Positions 45,816-57,299 of a stretch of DNA of 64,000 bases are shown here, in pieces. The stretch is from Rhytidiadelphus loreus (lineage: Eukaryota > Streptophyta > Bryopsida > Hypnales > Hylocomiaceae), in NCBI GenBank assembly GCA_947034895.1, contig OX344764.1:73575348-73639347 (forward strand), read 5' to 3'. The notes below the pieces were generated by a model. It searched no databases. It had not been told where the DNA came from and worked only from the letters and a program-made list of their open reading frames with translations. How positions within the stretch are numbered: the stretch's first letter is position 1; the number at the start of each line of letters is the position of its first letter. Position numbers and translations under genes: made by a program.

Positions 45816-47314
45816 GTGACGCTGGCCAGTCTCAAACCAACCAAGATCCATGACTTTATTCAACAAACAGACTCCGGGATGATCAAAACTAACGGAGAAG
45901 ATGGTGAGTTATCCCTGATTCTGAATACGCTGGATTTGTCACAGTGGATGAGAATCTTCGAGGTAGCTAATGGTCAATCACTTGAGTTAGGTCTTACTCG
46001 ACTCAAGAAACTTCATTCTGTACTGGACGATATCATTTCCTCAGATGCAAAGGAATATGTGATCTCTCAACATGATGCTATTGTTGTGGAAGTAGCAATC
46101 CGCGCGGCCAATAACAAAGAGGACCTAGAACTATCAAACAGTAAAAAAAGTAACGGTGAGGCTTCGGTTATATCACATCTTTTTTTAGAAGGCATGATGA
46201 TGGAATCCAGTGAACGGACTGCCATAGAGGAGTTACAAGAACTAATAATCTGTACACAGAAACAAAAAAGAGGAAGCTAAACTTATTACCTCTAGCAAAA
46301 GACTAGCGATCCCTTTTACACCACCATGTACGGTGGAAGACATTCCGATCAACTGTGACCATCGTGTATGGCAAGTGGGCAACATTAACCTCCTAGCACC
46401 CATCCCACCTTTCATTTGGAGAATTTGGGGTGGTTTGCTTACTGGGAATATGAAAAAATGCAAAGACTTAGCTTTAAACAACAAAGCTGTGAGTATTGCA
46501 GCTAGTTCTATAAGTAACGCTTTTAGTTTAGGTTCCTTCGATCACACAAAGTGCACCATAGATAGCATTAAACTGCAATGCAAAATTGATCCCCCTACTG
46601 ACATGCACAGAAGGGATCGACACATGCAAGAACTATGGAATGGCAAAAGACCTTATATGAAGTGCAGTTGTGCTCCTAACGCTAGTCAAGGCTGTGTAGG
46701 ATCGATGATCTGGTGGGATCATGCGATCTGATTCATGGCTAATCACCTTGATCGCTTTTTTGAAGATATTCCAAATCCATCACTGAGATCTAAATTCAAT
46801 GCTTTTTTTTGTTTGGCTACGCCAAGCGGGTTTTTTGGCGATCAAATGTCATATATCTTTCATGCATTCTAGGAAATGGATCTGTGAAGGTGCTATACAA
46901 TTAGCTATGAACCCTGAGGGACCGTTATTTAAAGAGAACGCGTTACTTCCAAGATACAAACATGTTGAGCGGCTCCTGAAACGAGCTAACTAGTCGATTG
47001 CCAATCCGGACAAATCGTCACAAGCCCTTGCAATAAAACGGCAAAAGCTCATGAACACACCGCCAAGTGGTAACAATGCAGCTAGAGGACGGGGCAATAA
47101 TGGAGGTGGTCGTGGCTACAGTAGGATGTGTGGTTCGAACTACTATAACGCTCCCGGGCAAAACTGGAATCCTGACCAAACTAGTAGAGATTCAATAAAA
47201 GCTCAAATATTACTGGCCAGAATTCCGGTCTTTCCAAGTGACAATCGCCATGGAGCAAGGAGCAACAGCGGCCTCCTCGAACACTTGACACTATACCGGC
47301 GTTCTCAGGAATGA
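45816..47314 (+). pseudogene. Decayed gag-like retroelement ORF
   Basis: Frames 45816-46280, 46333-46731 (continuing past TGA), 46799-46993 and 47051-47314 read as one ancestral protein. The first switches frame in an A6 run near 46261; the second carries a TGA at 46729-46731; a further shift falls near 46850; the last two share a frame and are split only by TAG at 46991-46993. The C-terminal part is Gly/Arg/Asn-rich (ARGRGNNGGGRGYSRMCG), as in nucleic-acid-binding gag tails. A Cys-containing stretch (MKCSCAPNASQGC) precedes it. The family is not recognised. It follows dispersed repeat copy 2 directly. Confidence 0.45.
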
Positions 47315-47639
47315 GTATCGCGGGCTCAATCGGTTGACTCGGTTCAGAATCTGAAAGATGCAGCTCAGTCAATCCGTTGTCTGACGGCTTGTATTCTATA
47401 GGAAATACTAGTGCGCCTACTTTCAGCCGTATTCAGGAAATCATAGGGTCACCACTCAAATGCAAAGCCCTGAGCTTCGCTAATGAGAATGAAGATTGAA
47501 GTTTATTATTTCTTATTTTTTGCTGCTACATTCTGTTTGTAACTACTGGGAGACAGTTGGAGTTCTTCTCATGATTCTATATATTTTTTTGAACAGACAT
47601 ATCAAGACTCCTGTCCTTCGACCAAGTCGGATGAAATTT

Positions 47640-48300
47640 TTTACAGAGAGTGAACAAAACTAAACCATCAGGAATTGTTATAGTCACATATCCTAGTCGT
47701 ACTATGGAATGGCTAAATCTGAAACAAGTGTTTCAAGAAATGGTGATTCATTTTGGTTTCCCACAACTTGAACCTATAATCCAAGAGTTACTATTTGCTT
47801 GACGCTACCATAATAGCTTAGCTTCTATGTTCTATAAACCTACGTTTGTCTTTAAAAACTTTGTTTTTGCTGACTTACTAGATGTTTCAAGACCTTGCAT
47901 GTGCAACAGTGCCAAACGTTTGAGGTGTTTTCTAGACCTACGGACTATGTAGGAACTAACCAGCTTCACTGCTCCGGAGATCCACGTTCGAACTGTCAGT
48001 TGCGACCTACTCCAGAACAAGGAATTACAGAAGGCGGTGACAATGGGCTTAAACCATATCCCGCTCAAGCCTACGGCCATTGGCGTATGTATCTCCACTG
48101 TCTTAGATGCATTTTCACAAGTAGCTTTGATATGAAGTCTGGGATCAATGGATTTCCCACTTATTACTATTAAGAACTAATTTAGGGCATACACTATGAC
48201 AGACACCAATGGCTACAGAGGTTGCACTGTCGTCTTTCAGGAGCACACATTTCGTAATCCATTCAGACTTTGGAAGCCCCTCGCACTCAGCAACACCTGA
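47640..48300 (+). pseudogene. Decayed retroelement-like coding remnant
   Basis: One frame can be followed from about 47646 with three or four in-frame stops: SGIVIVTYPSRTMEWLNLKQ, then SRPCMCNSAKRLRCFLDLRT, then CDLLQNKELQKAVTMGLNHI. The last motif resembles segments found shortly before the reverse transcriptase in some non-LTR or Penelope-like elements, from memory and weakly. No RT catalytic motif (YxDD) is seen downstream. Confidence 0.3.
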
Positions 48301-49370
48301 AGAAAAAACTGGATCTACAATAATAGCAAATGTTGCTATATCTCCTTCCATCCTACAACCATGTGGACACGAATTTCTTTAGAAACAACATGTAATCTCA
48401 ACAGTCTCGAACCCCGCAAATTTGCTGCTCTTGCTCCTCTGTTTGCTAACTTACAATCTGTATTGTACTTGTTGTAGCTTAGTTTCATTTACAGTGCTTC
48501 TGTTTGTGACAACTTTGTATTTGTTGTTTTGCACGGGCCAGCCAAAATCTACACCAATTTTGATTTACTCGCATTTACTTATATACATTAGTAGTTGCTG
48601 ATTTTGGATGTTTGGAGACATGTTCTATTTGTCTACGACAATTGGTTATGTACTCCTTCTACTTTGAAGTAGGTTTTTCTTTTATTTGTTTCACTTGGTT
48701 TGGGCAAAATCATACTGTAGTTTCCAGTCCTCCGATTTTTGTTTTTTTACTTGCAAAGGTTTGTTTCGCGGGCTTTGTTGAAAGTTGTTCTTTTTGCTCA
48801 ACTCGGGCAAAATGGTTTCTCATTTGCTCATTTTCCGCCAAGACTTTTGCTTGGGCCGAGCAAAATTAATACTCTTACATTTGGTTCATCTCTCCATTTC
48901 ATTGCTGCTGTCACATTATTTATATCGTCTACCGTAATCCTCTTTGCATATTGGGATTTACAGTTTTGCTTAGTTCAAGTAAAACTTCCACTTTATCGTA
49001 GGACTACCGACACTGGAAACTCTGTCCCGAAGAAGAAAATCCTATTTTGCCGACGTACACAACACAGGTTTTGTTCGTCCCGAGCAAAAACTTTCGAAAT
49101 TCGCGGACTTAGCTTTTCGCTATCCAGAACTACGACCGATTCACACCAATGCTCAGCAGCAAGAATGCCATTCATAAAAGGATTAACAAGCGACGACGAC
49201 CTTCGACTTTCCTCCTTAGTAAAATAGTGGCATTAAAACATGTACCTCCTTAGTCACAGTCGAAGCTCTCTTTACAACTTCAGCCACTGTCGAAATCCTC
49301 TCCTGTCAGCCAAATCTATAGTCGCCCTCAATAATTCGGAATCCTCTGAACACTCTAACCACATGAAAGC
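48301..49370. other. T-rich region with recurring GGGCAAAA words
   Basis: TTGGGCAAAAT, CGGGCAAAATGG, CCGAGCAAAATT and CCCGAGCAAAAAC recur between 48.70 and 49.09 kb at roughly 100-150-base intervals, suggesting an old tandem repeat. The 162-codon frame at 48739-49227 has no domain and is probably chance. Confidence 0.3.
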
Positions 49371-50337
49371 TTCGCCTATCTAGCAGATAGATGAGAGAAG
49401 TACCACGTAGAACAAAGACTCCAACCAACACATGACAACACCGCACCTCCTCAACAACGTCAACACAAAGTAAAGAAAAAACACCATAGCATCATGCACA
49501 ATCGGCCCCTCAATGCACCCAATACCCACAAACAAGGAAGAATCGATACAAGTCTCCGAATTCTGCCTCAGATAGTCTCCGTTCTGGACGACGCAGGTGC
49601 CGAGGACGACGATGGCCACGCAACATACACAAAAACAACGGCACACACACAGACTACGAAGGCGGGGAGATGTTGCCGTGATCCCTTTCAACTGTGCTTC
49701 CCAAGTTCTGACCAATGACATGATGACATGTGGTATATTCTTTGGCTTCAGATTCTGATTGCTCTGCGAATCTCATCTAATGAACGGGGAGTGCCGGCAT
49801 TTAGTTACAAGTCAGCTGGTTGGATTTGGAGAAAACCGATTGGAGTTCAGAAGGAGCGTCTAAAAATCGGGTGAAAAAGCTAAAAAATTCTATTTTGTAT
49901 ATTAAATAGAGAAAATAATCGGACTCCACACTCTAAAAAACGGTTCAGTCTCGGAATGGAAAAAAAAAACTGGTAAAGCTTAAAAAACTTCCCGGACTGT
50001 GATTTCACCTACGTCTACGATATCTAGAAAATATTACTGGAGTAATATTAACTTCAATCGAACCAAAAAAATGATTGGCTTCTCAAGCAAATTTGAGCAC
50101 GGTACTACTCCCTCATGTGACACTTCCATGTCAAATAAGAGCTCTACACCGTGATGTACAAAATCGACATTAAATGAAATTACTAGTGCGGCATATCTAT
50201 GCCCTCTCGAATGCATTTCACTCAAGGAATCTAAGTATAACATTAGTATGCCCTTGCATAGAAATGTGGCTCCGTAAATGCCAGTTCAAGAGCTCTAAGA
50301 GTTCTATATACAATATTTTCCTTCCTCTTTGATCTTA

Positions 50338-50358
50338 AACCCTAAACCCTAAACCCTA
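50338..50358. repeat. Three-unit interstitial telomere-type array
   Basis: AAACCCTAAACCCTAAACCC and the flanking bases are three perfect copies of the plant telomere unit (CCCTAAA on this strand). Confidence 0.7.
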
Positions 50359-51589
50359 GGCTAGGTCATTTTTATTGTTTTTACATAAGTTTTTGTGAAA
50401 CATCACACGGGAAAAATAGGGAAAAGAAAAATTGAAAAAAATAAAAAAAATGGGAAATGAAATAGAGTGTTCCCATTCCTTGTGATGGTTATTTTCTATT
50501 AAAAAGTTGTGTATACTTTCTAGGAAAATAATTTAGTAGTATGATAATTACAAGTACTAGGTGATTTATGCTAAGAAGTGGAAAACATGGACACTTATTA
50601 GCATGGTTACATAATTTGAAAAAACTCACCCTCCCTCCCTTCCAATAAGCTCTTTTTATTTCTGATAACAAAAGAAAGTCTAATTAGGATGTCAATTAAG
50701 TAACAACAAATGCAGTACTGGAGGTAAACTAGATTAGTGGAGTTTAACCAAGTTTAACTGACAGAGCAAGTGCATAGTATTAATGAGGCCTACTGTACTC
50801 AAGGTATTATACTCAAGGCAATGAAAATATTAGGATGAGGTGGATCCAGCCAAATCACCAAATGCTAATGATGAGTTAGCTTAGCCAAGTTGGTTATAAA
50901 AACCATGGTCATATTGACCAACACAACATCAGTCAGTTACATCAGTTAATTGAGGCTCTGAAAATTTGAGAGTGTAGTCCAGAGGTACTTTGGTGCTGGA
51001 GCTAAGATTCAAAGCTGCTTTGTAATTGTCATCACGGGGGTTGGAAGGGATGGCTAATTCACAGGTTTTGCACATTTGACTTTGCAATCATGTGTAGTTG
51101 TAATATTAGCATTATCTTATGTGATGCATGGAGCAAGTTTTTGGTTATGTATTTACTGTGACAGCAATAAGAAGCAGTAGTGGGTTAGAGACACCTTGTC
51201 TACAACTAATAAGACATTTTGTGTGTTTTGTTGGTTATGAGGACATGTGAGATCCACTACTTCGGCAAATATTCTACCAACTACAACTCTTCCTTGGATG
51301 ATGCTTTGTGACTACACAGGTTTATTCTATTTATGAGATGTGTTCATGATTATAGTTGAATTGAGTAGTTAGTAAAAAGAAGATACCTGATACATTGAAA
51401 ATTTGCTGAATAGTTATGAGTAGCAAATATCTAGATATACAATACTGTATGATACTAAAGAAAAGGATGTTCTGTAAACTTCAAGAGATATGAGAAAATC
51501 CAATTTTGATTGCTATTAGTTTTTATTGTTTGCCATATGTTGCATTGTAATGTGTGGGGAAGAATGAGTAGGAACAACCCTTTATAGGG

Positions 51590-51965
51590 ATGTCCCACCC
51601 ACCCGCCCAGGGTTTCCTAAATCCATAACTCATCCAAAAAGAGTCTAATCAAGAAGTGCCAGAATATCATGGGGTCGCACAAAGAAGACCTACAACCTCG
51701 TGCCTTCCGTTTTCAAATGCCCTTCTTTATGCGAAAGCGTGAACAGAGTACTCTCGTGTTTTGACACTAGTAAATTTCTATTAATAGCTTAAGATAAATA
51801 CACCACCCAGTAGATGCTTCTACGGGCTTTTCGAAAATGTCTTTCTCTTTATCATTCGATATTTCATGTAAAAACAATTGACGGATGAAGTTCAAAAAGT
51901 GAAACTTCATCCATCAATAACTCATCCATAAAAGGTCCAATCCCCAAGTGCCATGTCACTTTACA
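51590..51965. repeat. Dispersed repeat, related to 63831-64000
   Basis: CATAACTCATCCAAAAAGAG, AAGTGCCAGAATATCATGG and AAGAAGACC are followed by a second, diverged copy (ATCATTCGATATTTCATG, GACGGATGAAGTTC, AAGTGCCATGTCAC). The window's right end carries the same order of words (ATCATCTGATACTTTGG, TGATGGATGAAGTTCG, AAGTGCCACATGATTTCGG, AAGAAGACC). Confidence 0.55.
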
Positions 51966-53025
51966 CTCCTATCATCAAGACCAACCACAACAAGAAATAA
52001 ATAAAAAAATACCCACCTTCAACACAAAGTCAATGTCCTTCAAAAACAAAGCAAAGGTTCAAAAATAAAAGTTTTTATTTTTAGAATTAATGATATTTTC
52101 GGCAAGCTTACATATAGCCCATTCCAAAAATATAAGTCTCATTTACAAATTTTTCAAATTCCATTCGCAATTACAAAGTCAAACCTACGGACCCAAAAAT
52201 CAAAGTTGTTATATTTCACAAACGGTGACAAAATTAGGGTTCTAGAATGCATTTATGGATTCATAAGGCCTACTAATGGGAGGGTTGGTGCAATAAAATC
52301 CACTCCCAAAACGACCATACCCCTAAGAATACTCTTGTAACCCTAAACCTTAAATTCTAAACTTTAAACTCTAAAGATGTTCGAATCTTTGTGGGTTGTA
52401 TGTTTTAAAAAGTGACACAACATTTTTTTTAACTTAAGATTTATAAATTAAAACTATAAAATTTTGTTTTAAAATTCATAATCACAGTAAAAATCAAAGA
52501 ATGTAAGAAACACATGTTTAAAGTGATAAATTGTTGTGAAGCCATCAATGTAATGATGTTTAAGAGAGAACCACAAATTGTTCAAATCTTTGAGAGTATG
52601 TTTAGAAAACGGTTGAACCTATGAAGTGATTTAACTTTAAACTATTGCAATGATTGTTTAAATTATTTAAAAAAAAAAATTTAACATGAGAATAAAATGA
52701 AAATTTAGTTAGTAACCTTTTTTGTAAGATCTCTTAATAATGATTTTTATACATGATCTTATTTTCTTGCATAATATATTATTTATTGTTACTTTAAATG
52801 AGACACTAACACTAATCTATCTTAAATTTTTTTTAATATCCATAAAGCATTAAGCTAGCAACTAAACTTCATGAAATTATATAAATAATCTTGTTGCAAA
52901 AAAAATCCTACTTTATTAAGAGCACAAATAATAAACATAAATCCAAAGCTTTTAAAAAATATAAAACTATGAAATAATATATTATATCATATTTCATTAC
53001 AATATATCTACTTAAATATAATATA

Positions 53026-53437
53026 AAATTATATTTCATTAAATGTTATATGTCATTATATTTTCATAATTTACTAATATGAATATTATAGATAACATTT
53101 CATACTTTAATTTGAAAGATATTAAAAACTATTACTTGAAATAAAAGCATGTGCTTATATAAGATTGAATCTTATGCTCATTTTTTTGTGAATGATAATT
53201 TAAAATGTTGAAAAATATAAAATCAAATTTAAAACTATATATTGTAGCAATATATTTTATTAAGTGAATAAAAGATTTTGAATTTTCAATAGAATTTTTT
53301 TAAATTTCAATTTACAAAAAAAAAATTAATATAAAATAAATAAATGAAAGTCAATTAATATTTACATGATTAATGACTTTCATAAAATAGATACTTAATT
53401 CTTAAAAGATTCTTATCAATTCAATAATAACATTTTT
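53026..53437 (+). repeat. Direct repeat, left copy
   Basis: About 412 bp, nearly identical to 54614-55024 in the same orientation, from AAATTATATTTCATTAAA to CAATTCAATAATAACATTTT. AT-rich and non-coding. It may be a pair of LTR-like ends or a segmental duplication; TG...CA termini are not evident. Confidence 0.8.
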
Positions 53438-53438
53438 T

Positions 53439-53480
53439 AATCCCGACGGACGCTAGGTTGAATCCTGATGGACGCCCTAA
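53439..53480. mobile_element. Terminal fragment of the hAT-type element family
   Basis: CGACGGACGCTAGGTTGAAT then CCTGATGGACGCC matches the right-hand part of the element at 26496-26982 (TTGACGGACGCCAGGGTTGA). A second, truncated family member. Confidence 0.45.
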
Positions 53481-53552
53481 ACCGAAGTGTTTTTATTCAA
53501 ATCAAGAAAAGTGCTTTTATTGATTAAAGTGTTTTGACCTTCGAATAATGCA

Positions 53553-54195
53553 ATGTTTCAGTCTAGTCCACAAGCAGTTTATCAGGGAAAAAAGTGTGGA
53601 TTTAGTATCAACGAGTTTATCTCCTTTATCGTCCAAATTCATGGAGGTAAATTGCAGCGGAAGATGAAGAGCCAGGACACATTGAAATTTAACAAATTGG
53701 TGGGCAATACCAATTTTGAGAATGCCTTGCAACTATTTTGCACCATTAAGGGTGAATCTTCAGTGACATCTGTATATCTTTGTGACATTTTTAGTGCGCT
53801 GTGCAACAAACGCAATAGTGAGTTCCTAAATACCAATTTTCTTTATGTATATTGCTTGAAATCATTCTATAAGTCATTCTATAAGTTGTTTTTACTAAAA
53901 GTGAAACTTTATTGTTTACAAAACGTGTTCATTTTGATGAAGTAAAGGAGTGCTTGATGAAGATTCTAAAGTTCAAGGAGAAGTTTGGAGAGTACTTTGA
54001 CCTCTTGTCGAAAGGATTCCGATTTTTGTATTTCAAAAATTGAATCCATGTCGATTCACTTCATTGGCTCATATCAGTTGAGGAGGCTTACTTGCTAGGT
54101 CATAGGGCGGTTCCTTGTGACCAAAGCTTGTTCATGGACGGCAATAAGAAGTTTGAAGTAAATTATGGTTATATTGAAGAACATACCTTCCTATA
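53553..54195 (+). pseudogene. Unidentified multi-exon coding remnant, probably transposon-derived
   Basis: An exon-like frame from 53553 (FQSSPQAVYQGKKCGFSINE) ends at about 53818 in a CAATA|GTGAGT donor. A second stretch at about 53930-54195 reads VKECLMKILKFKEKFGEYFD, then, after one TGA, HVDSLHWLISVEEAYLLGHR and a further 32 codons. The peptides are not low complexity and look like real protein, but I recognise no family. It lies between the two direct repeats. Confidence 0.35.
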
Positions 54196-54430
54196 GCCAT
54201 AGAATGAATCCTATATCATAATCATCTGGGTCAACATGAGGGCGAACGTTATAGTCGCGTGCGACAACAAAAGTAATGAAAAGAGACTTTCCCATTGTAC
54301 CTTCGGCATTTACAAAACCTTCAACTTATAATATCTCCTAAAGTGTTGAAAAATACAAGGATAGTGTTTTCCCAACCTACTAAAGATAAAGTCGGCGAGC
54401 TCTAAAGTAAACCTATAAACATCTGTATGC
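54190..54430 (-). pseudogene. Possible TET/JBP-like 2-oxoglutarate dioxygenase exon, decayed
   Basis: The minus strand first reads DVYRFTLELADFIFSRLGKH then YPCIFQHFRRYY. After a frame change it reads SLFITFVVARDYNVRPHVDP then DDYDIGFILWL, a TAG, EG, and a GGTATGT donor. The order (hydrophobic strand, H-x-D metal ligands, aspartates, GFIxW, EG) fits the iron-binding core of 2OGFeDO/TET-JBP proteins known from fungal and some green-lineage transposons. The distal His and Arg would lie in a following exon that I could not find. Alternative: an unrelated protein with a chance HxD. Confidence 0.3.
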
Positions 54431-54613
54431 TTTTGATGGTACTTATATTTTAAAACATATCATACAAAATCAAAAAATTGAAATGAATTAATAAATAATC
54501 TCAAAAAACATCACAAATTAAAGAAAGTGCATATACAAAATGTGTTGAAAAACATACCAACTAGTATCGCCTTAACCTCACTGCATTCCAAATGCATTCA
54601 TCCTAGTACTTTG

Positions 54614-55024
54614 AAATTATATTTCATTAAAGTTATATGTCATTATATTTTCACAATTTACTAATATGAATATTATAGATAAAATTTCATACTTTAATTT
54701 AAAAGATATTAAAAACTATTAATTGAAATAAAATCTTGTGCTCATATAAGATTGAATCTTATGCTCATTTTTTTGTAAATGATAATTTAAAATGTTGAAA
54801 AATATAAAGTCAAATTTAAAACTATATATTGTAGAAATATATTTTATTAAGTGAATAAAAGATTTTGAATTTTCAATAGAATTTTTTTTTAATTTCAATT
54901 TACAAAAAAAAATTTAATATAAAATAAATAAATGAAAGTCAATTAATATTTGCATGATTATTGACTTTCATAAAATAGATACTTATTTCTTAAGAGATTC
55001 TCATCAATTCAGTAAAAACATTTT
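54614..55024 (+). repeat. Direct repeat, right copy
   Basis: Near-identical partner of 53026-53437, differing by scattered single-base changes and small indels. The 1.18 kb between the copies holds the coding remnants above. Confidence 0.8.
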
Positions 55025-55089
55025 GTACATGTTTTATTTTCAAAATTTAAATAGTATAAATACAACCTATTTTTTTTCTATTATTGTAT

Positions 55090-55679
55090 TTGAATTTAGT
55101 GTTTCGTGTGAAGAATGTCGTTGTTTAGATGGATCTTCCTTCCCTAAGCTGTTTGTCTCTACAAAAGTCAATGTATATGTGCATGAAATTGCTGTGTGTC
55201 CCAAAAATGGTATGAATTAGATACTTGGCAAATAGAAATTTTATTGTACAGATTGTAAGATGATATTGGAAGCGAAATTGAAAACATTACAAAGGCATAT
55301 TTAATTGTACGAGGAGATGGCACAAGCTATTATAGAAGGTGGTGAAGAAGACTTCGATGATGCTTCTTCAGTTACCCAACTGTTTAAACTAAAGTTGTGA
55401 AAAGTGGATTTTAAATCTACCAATAGTGGATTGACTTAGCAATTGTATCGTTACAAGAGGTTAATGTGCCCATTTATCATTCATGAAGATTCTCCATCAA
55501 AGTCTTTTATAGGAAGTTTAAAGAATGGTATAATTTTCAAGGGTGTTTTAGCTCTCCTCACGAGAGTTGCATCCTATTTGGATGTAACGGGTAACCATGT
55601 CAATAGATTGAAAGATATGGAAGGTTCGAAAATGAATGTTTATAACATGCGTTCTGCAATGGGTAACATTGAATGGTAA
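55090..55679 (+). pseudogene. Upstream coding remnants of the Ulp1-type gene
   Basis: Frames read CEECRCLDGSSFPKLFVSTK (about 55109-55168), EEMAQAIIEGGEEDFDDASS (about 55311-55370) and, after stops, YRYKRLMCPFIIHEDSPSKS through GNHVNRLKDMEGSKMNVYNM (55443-55660). They are interrupted by stops and lie collinearly before the protease exons. Joint membership in one gene is inference. Confidence 0.3.
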
Positions 55680-55787
55680 GTGCTTTGATGTGTTTTCAAA
55701 TCCCATTTTCAAATGTGGATTTTACATTTTTTTTACATCTTTTTGGATTTGTTTTCTACCTTTCCTTTGTTCTCATTATTGTTGTAG

Positions 55788-56852
55788 GGTGCCCCGCGTG
55801 CGAGGACCTCATAGACGTCAAGGAGGGTGGCAGCATTCGGCCGACGACGGAGAGCCATCCTTGGTTCCGGACGGAACTTGCGTCTACATCGACAGACTTG
55901 AGTTGGAAAGAGCTCTTGGGTGTGCTCGACTTTCCCACCGCCCTCCTTAACACCTGGTTAGTTTCCTAGTATCTCCAAGTCGCGAGCTTCTCTTTCATCT
56001 CTGGACACCTCTACCTGTCGACACCGTGATATGTCTTGCTGCTCTCTTATCGATCCGTGTGAGATTTCAAATTTCGATTTTGAGAACGCGCGGTTTGGGC
56101 ACTGACATGGTCGGCTTCGTTGTGTGCACAGGCCTCGGGAGCGCCCCACCTCCGACGTGGGGGAGCACGTCCTCTTCTTCGGGGAGAATCGGCGTACGGT
56201 CGTCACCATCGATGTTCGGCAAGAAGAATGAGAGTGCGTACTCAAGGAGGAGTCCGAGTTGGATGGCCAGTTCGTAGATTTCCTCCTCACGCACCTCGTG
56301 GTGCGCTCGCCCGAATCAATCAGGAGGCTATACCACGCCGCAGGGAGCAATGCGATCTATGGCATGTTATCGTATATGAGGGAAGCGTCAGGGACCAATA
56401 CCTGGGAGTGGCTGGGGAATTTCGGGTTGCGTTATATGTCGAACGGCTGTAGGGAGCAACGCTCAGTCGTTGTGCCCTACCTCGATCACGGCCACTGGAC
56501 GTTGTTAATCATCGGAAGACACGAGACGTACCATGTTGGCACGGCGGTTACCCTGCACGACAACAGAGAAGGCGACGATTTCGCCACACTCCTACACATT
56601 GCCTTTGCCACGACGCTCCGCATGAAACCAGGAATGCAAATGTGGTGGAAGGTGGTCTGTCGCACGATTACACGGATCCCCTTTCCGGTCGTATCGAATA
56701 ACTGGGAGTGCGGGTACGCCATGTGCCACATGTTTTGGCAACTCCTCTGTTATCGGGGGGGCCAGTCGGGGATGCAGCCTTCGACGCCGCGCAAATGGGT
56801 AGTTCCAAAGTCCGAAAGGGACTTGCAGGTCTGGTTCCTAGATTGCCTGTAG
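55788..56852 (+). pseudogene. Ulp1-type (C48) cysteine protease gene, decayed
   Basis: Exon A (TTGTAG acceptor, CPACEDLIDVKEGGSIRPTT... to FPTALLNTW, donor CCTG|GTTAG near 55954) joins exon B (ACAG|GCC near 56131) in frame. Exon B runs to the TAG at 56852 with one TGA at 56229-56231. The protease core is visible: VVVPYLDHGHWTLLIIG with the catalytic His, LHDNREGDD in the place of the Asp, VSNNWECGYAMC with an Asn-rich segment where Gln is usual, and the catalytic Cys. Such domains are common in plant Mutator-type (MULE) and related transposons as well as in SUMO proteases. Repeat-rich context and the stop favour a transposon-derived pseudogene. Confidence 0.6.
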
Positions 56853-57195
56853 CGGGAGCTCAATTGCCGCGAACCGAAGCATGGGCTTCCACGTATGTGT
56901 ACCATGGAGGAAGAGATGAAGATGTCGTGAGCGCCGTCGGAACTCCCCATTGAACGCGAATGGGGCCACCAAGTGGCAGACGACGTTGGGGACTATGGCA
57001 TAACCACCTGCCTCGTCGGCATGCGCCCCCTTCGCGAGTTCTCCATCCAGCGACCACCGAATCCCAGCATCGAGGAGGAGGCTCAGTAGGAGAGGAGACT
57101 GGCTGCGGAAACCGCACTGAGGACGAAGAACCGGAAACGGCTAGCGTCCTTCCTACGGAACAAAGTGCCGCCAACTTAGAAGGGATATTTAATGA
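56853..57195. other. 3' flank of the protease remnant
   Basis: GC-rich continuation; overlapping frames on both strands (56960-57214 and 57174-56860) show no domain. It may be the former C-terminal part of the gene in a shifted frame. Confidence 0.3.
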
Positions 57196-57298
57196 GGGCT
57201 CTTTGCATCATTAAAAGCAAAGAAGAATCACAAGGAGAGCTCCTAAACTGAGGGATAGTCAATTACCCATGTCGGATTTTGAATGATGCAAAGAGCCC
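57196..57298. repeat. Perfect 17-bp inverted repeat
   Basis: GGGCTCTTTGCATCATT at 57196-57212 and AATGATGCAAAGAGCCC at 57282-57298 are exact reverse complements around 69 bases. It could be the ends of a minute element or a stem at the end of the protease remnant. Confidence 0.6.
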
Positions 57299-57299
57299 C

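Larger units (their letters stand above)
49371..53025. other. Intergenic, no gene
   Basis: No supportable gene. It contains a short telomere-like array (50338-50358) and a dispersed repeat (51590-51965). From about 52.4 kb onward it is extremely AT-rich. Confidence 0.4.

Noticed and set aside
48739..49227. 162-codon plus-strand frame
   Set aside because: No domain, composition follows the T-rich repeat words, and no start context or neighbouring exon.
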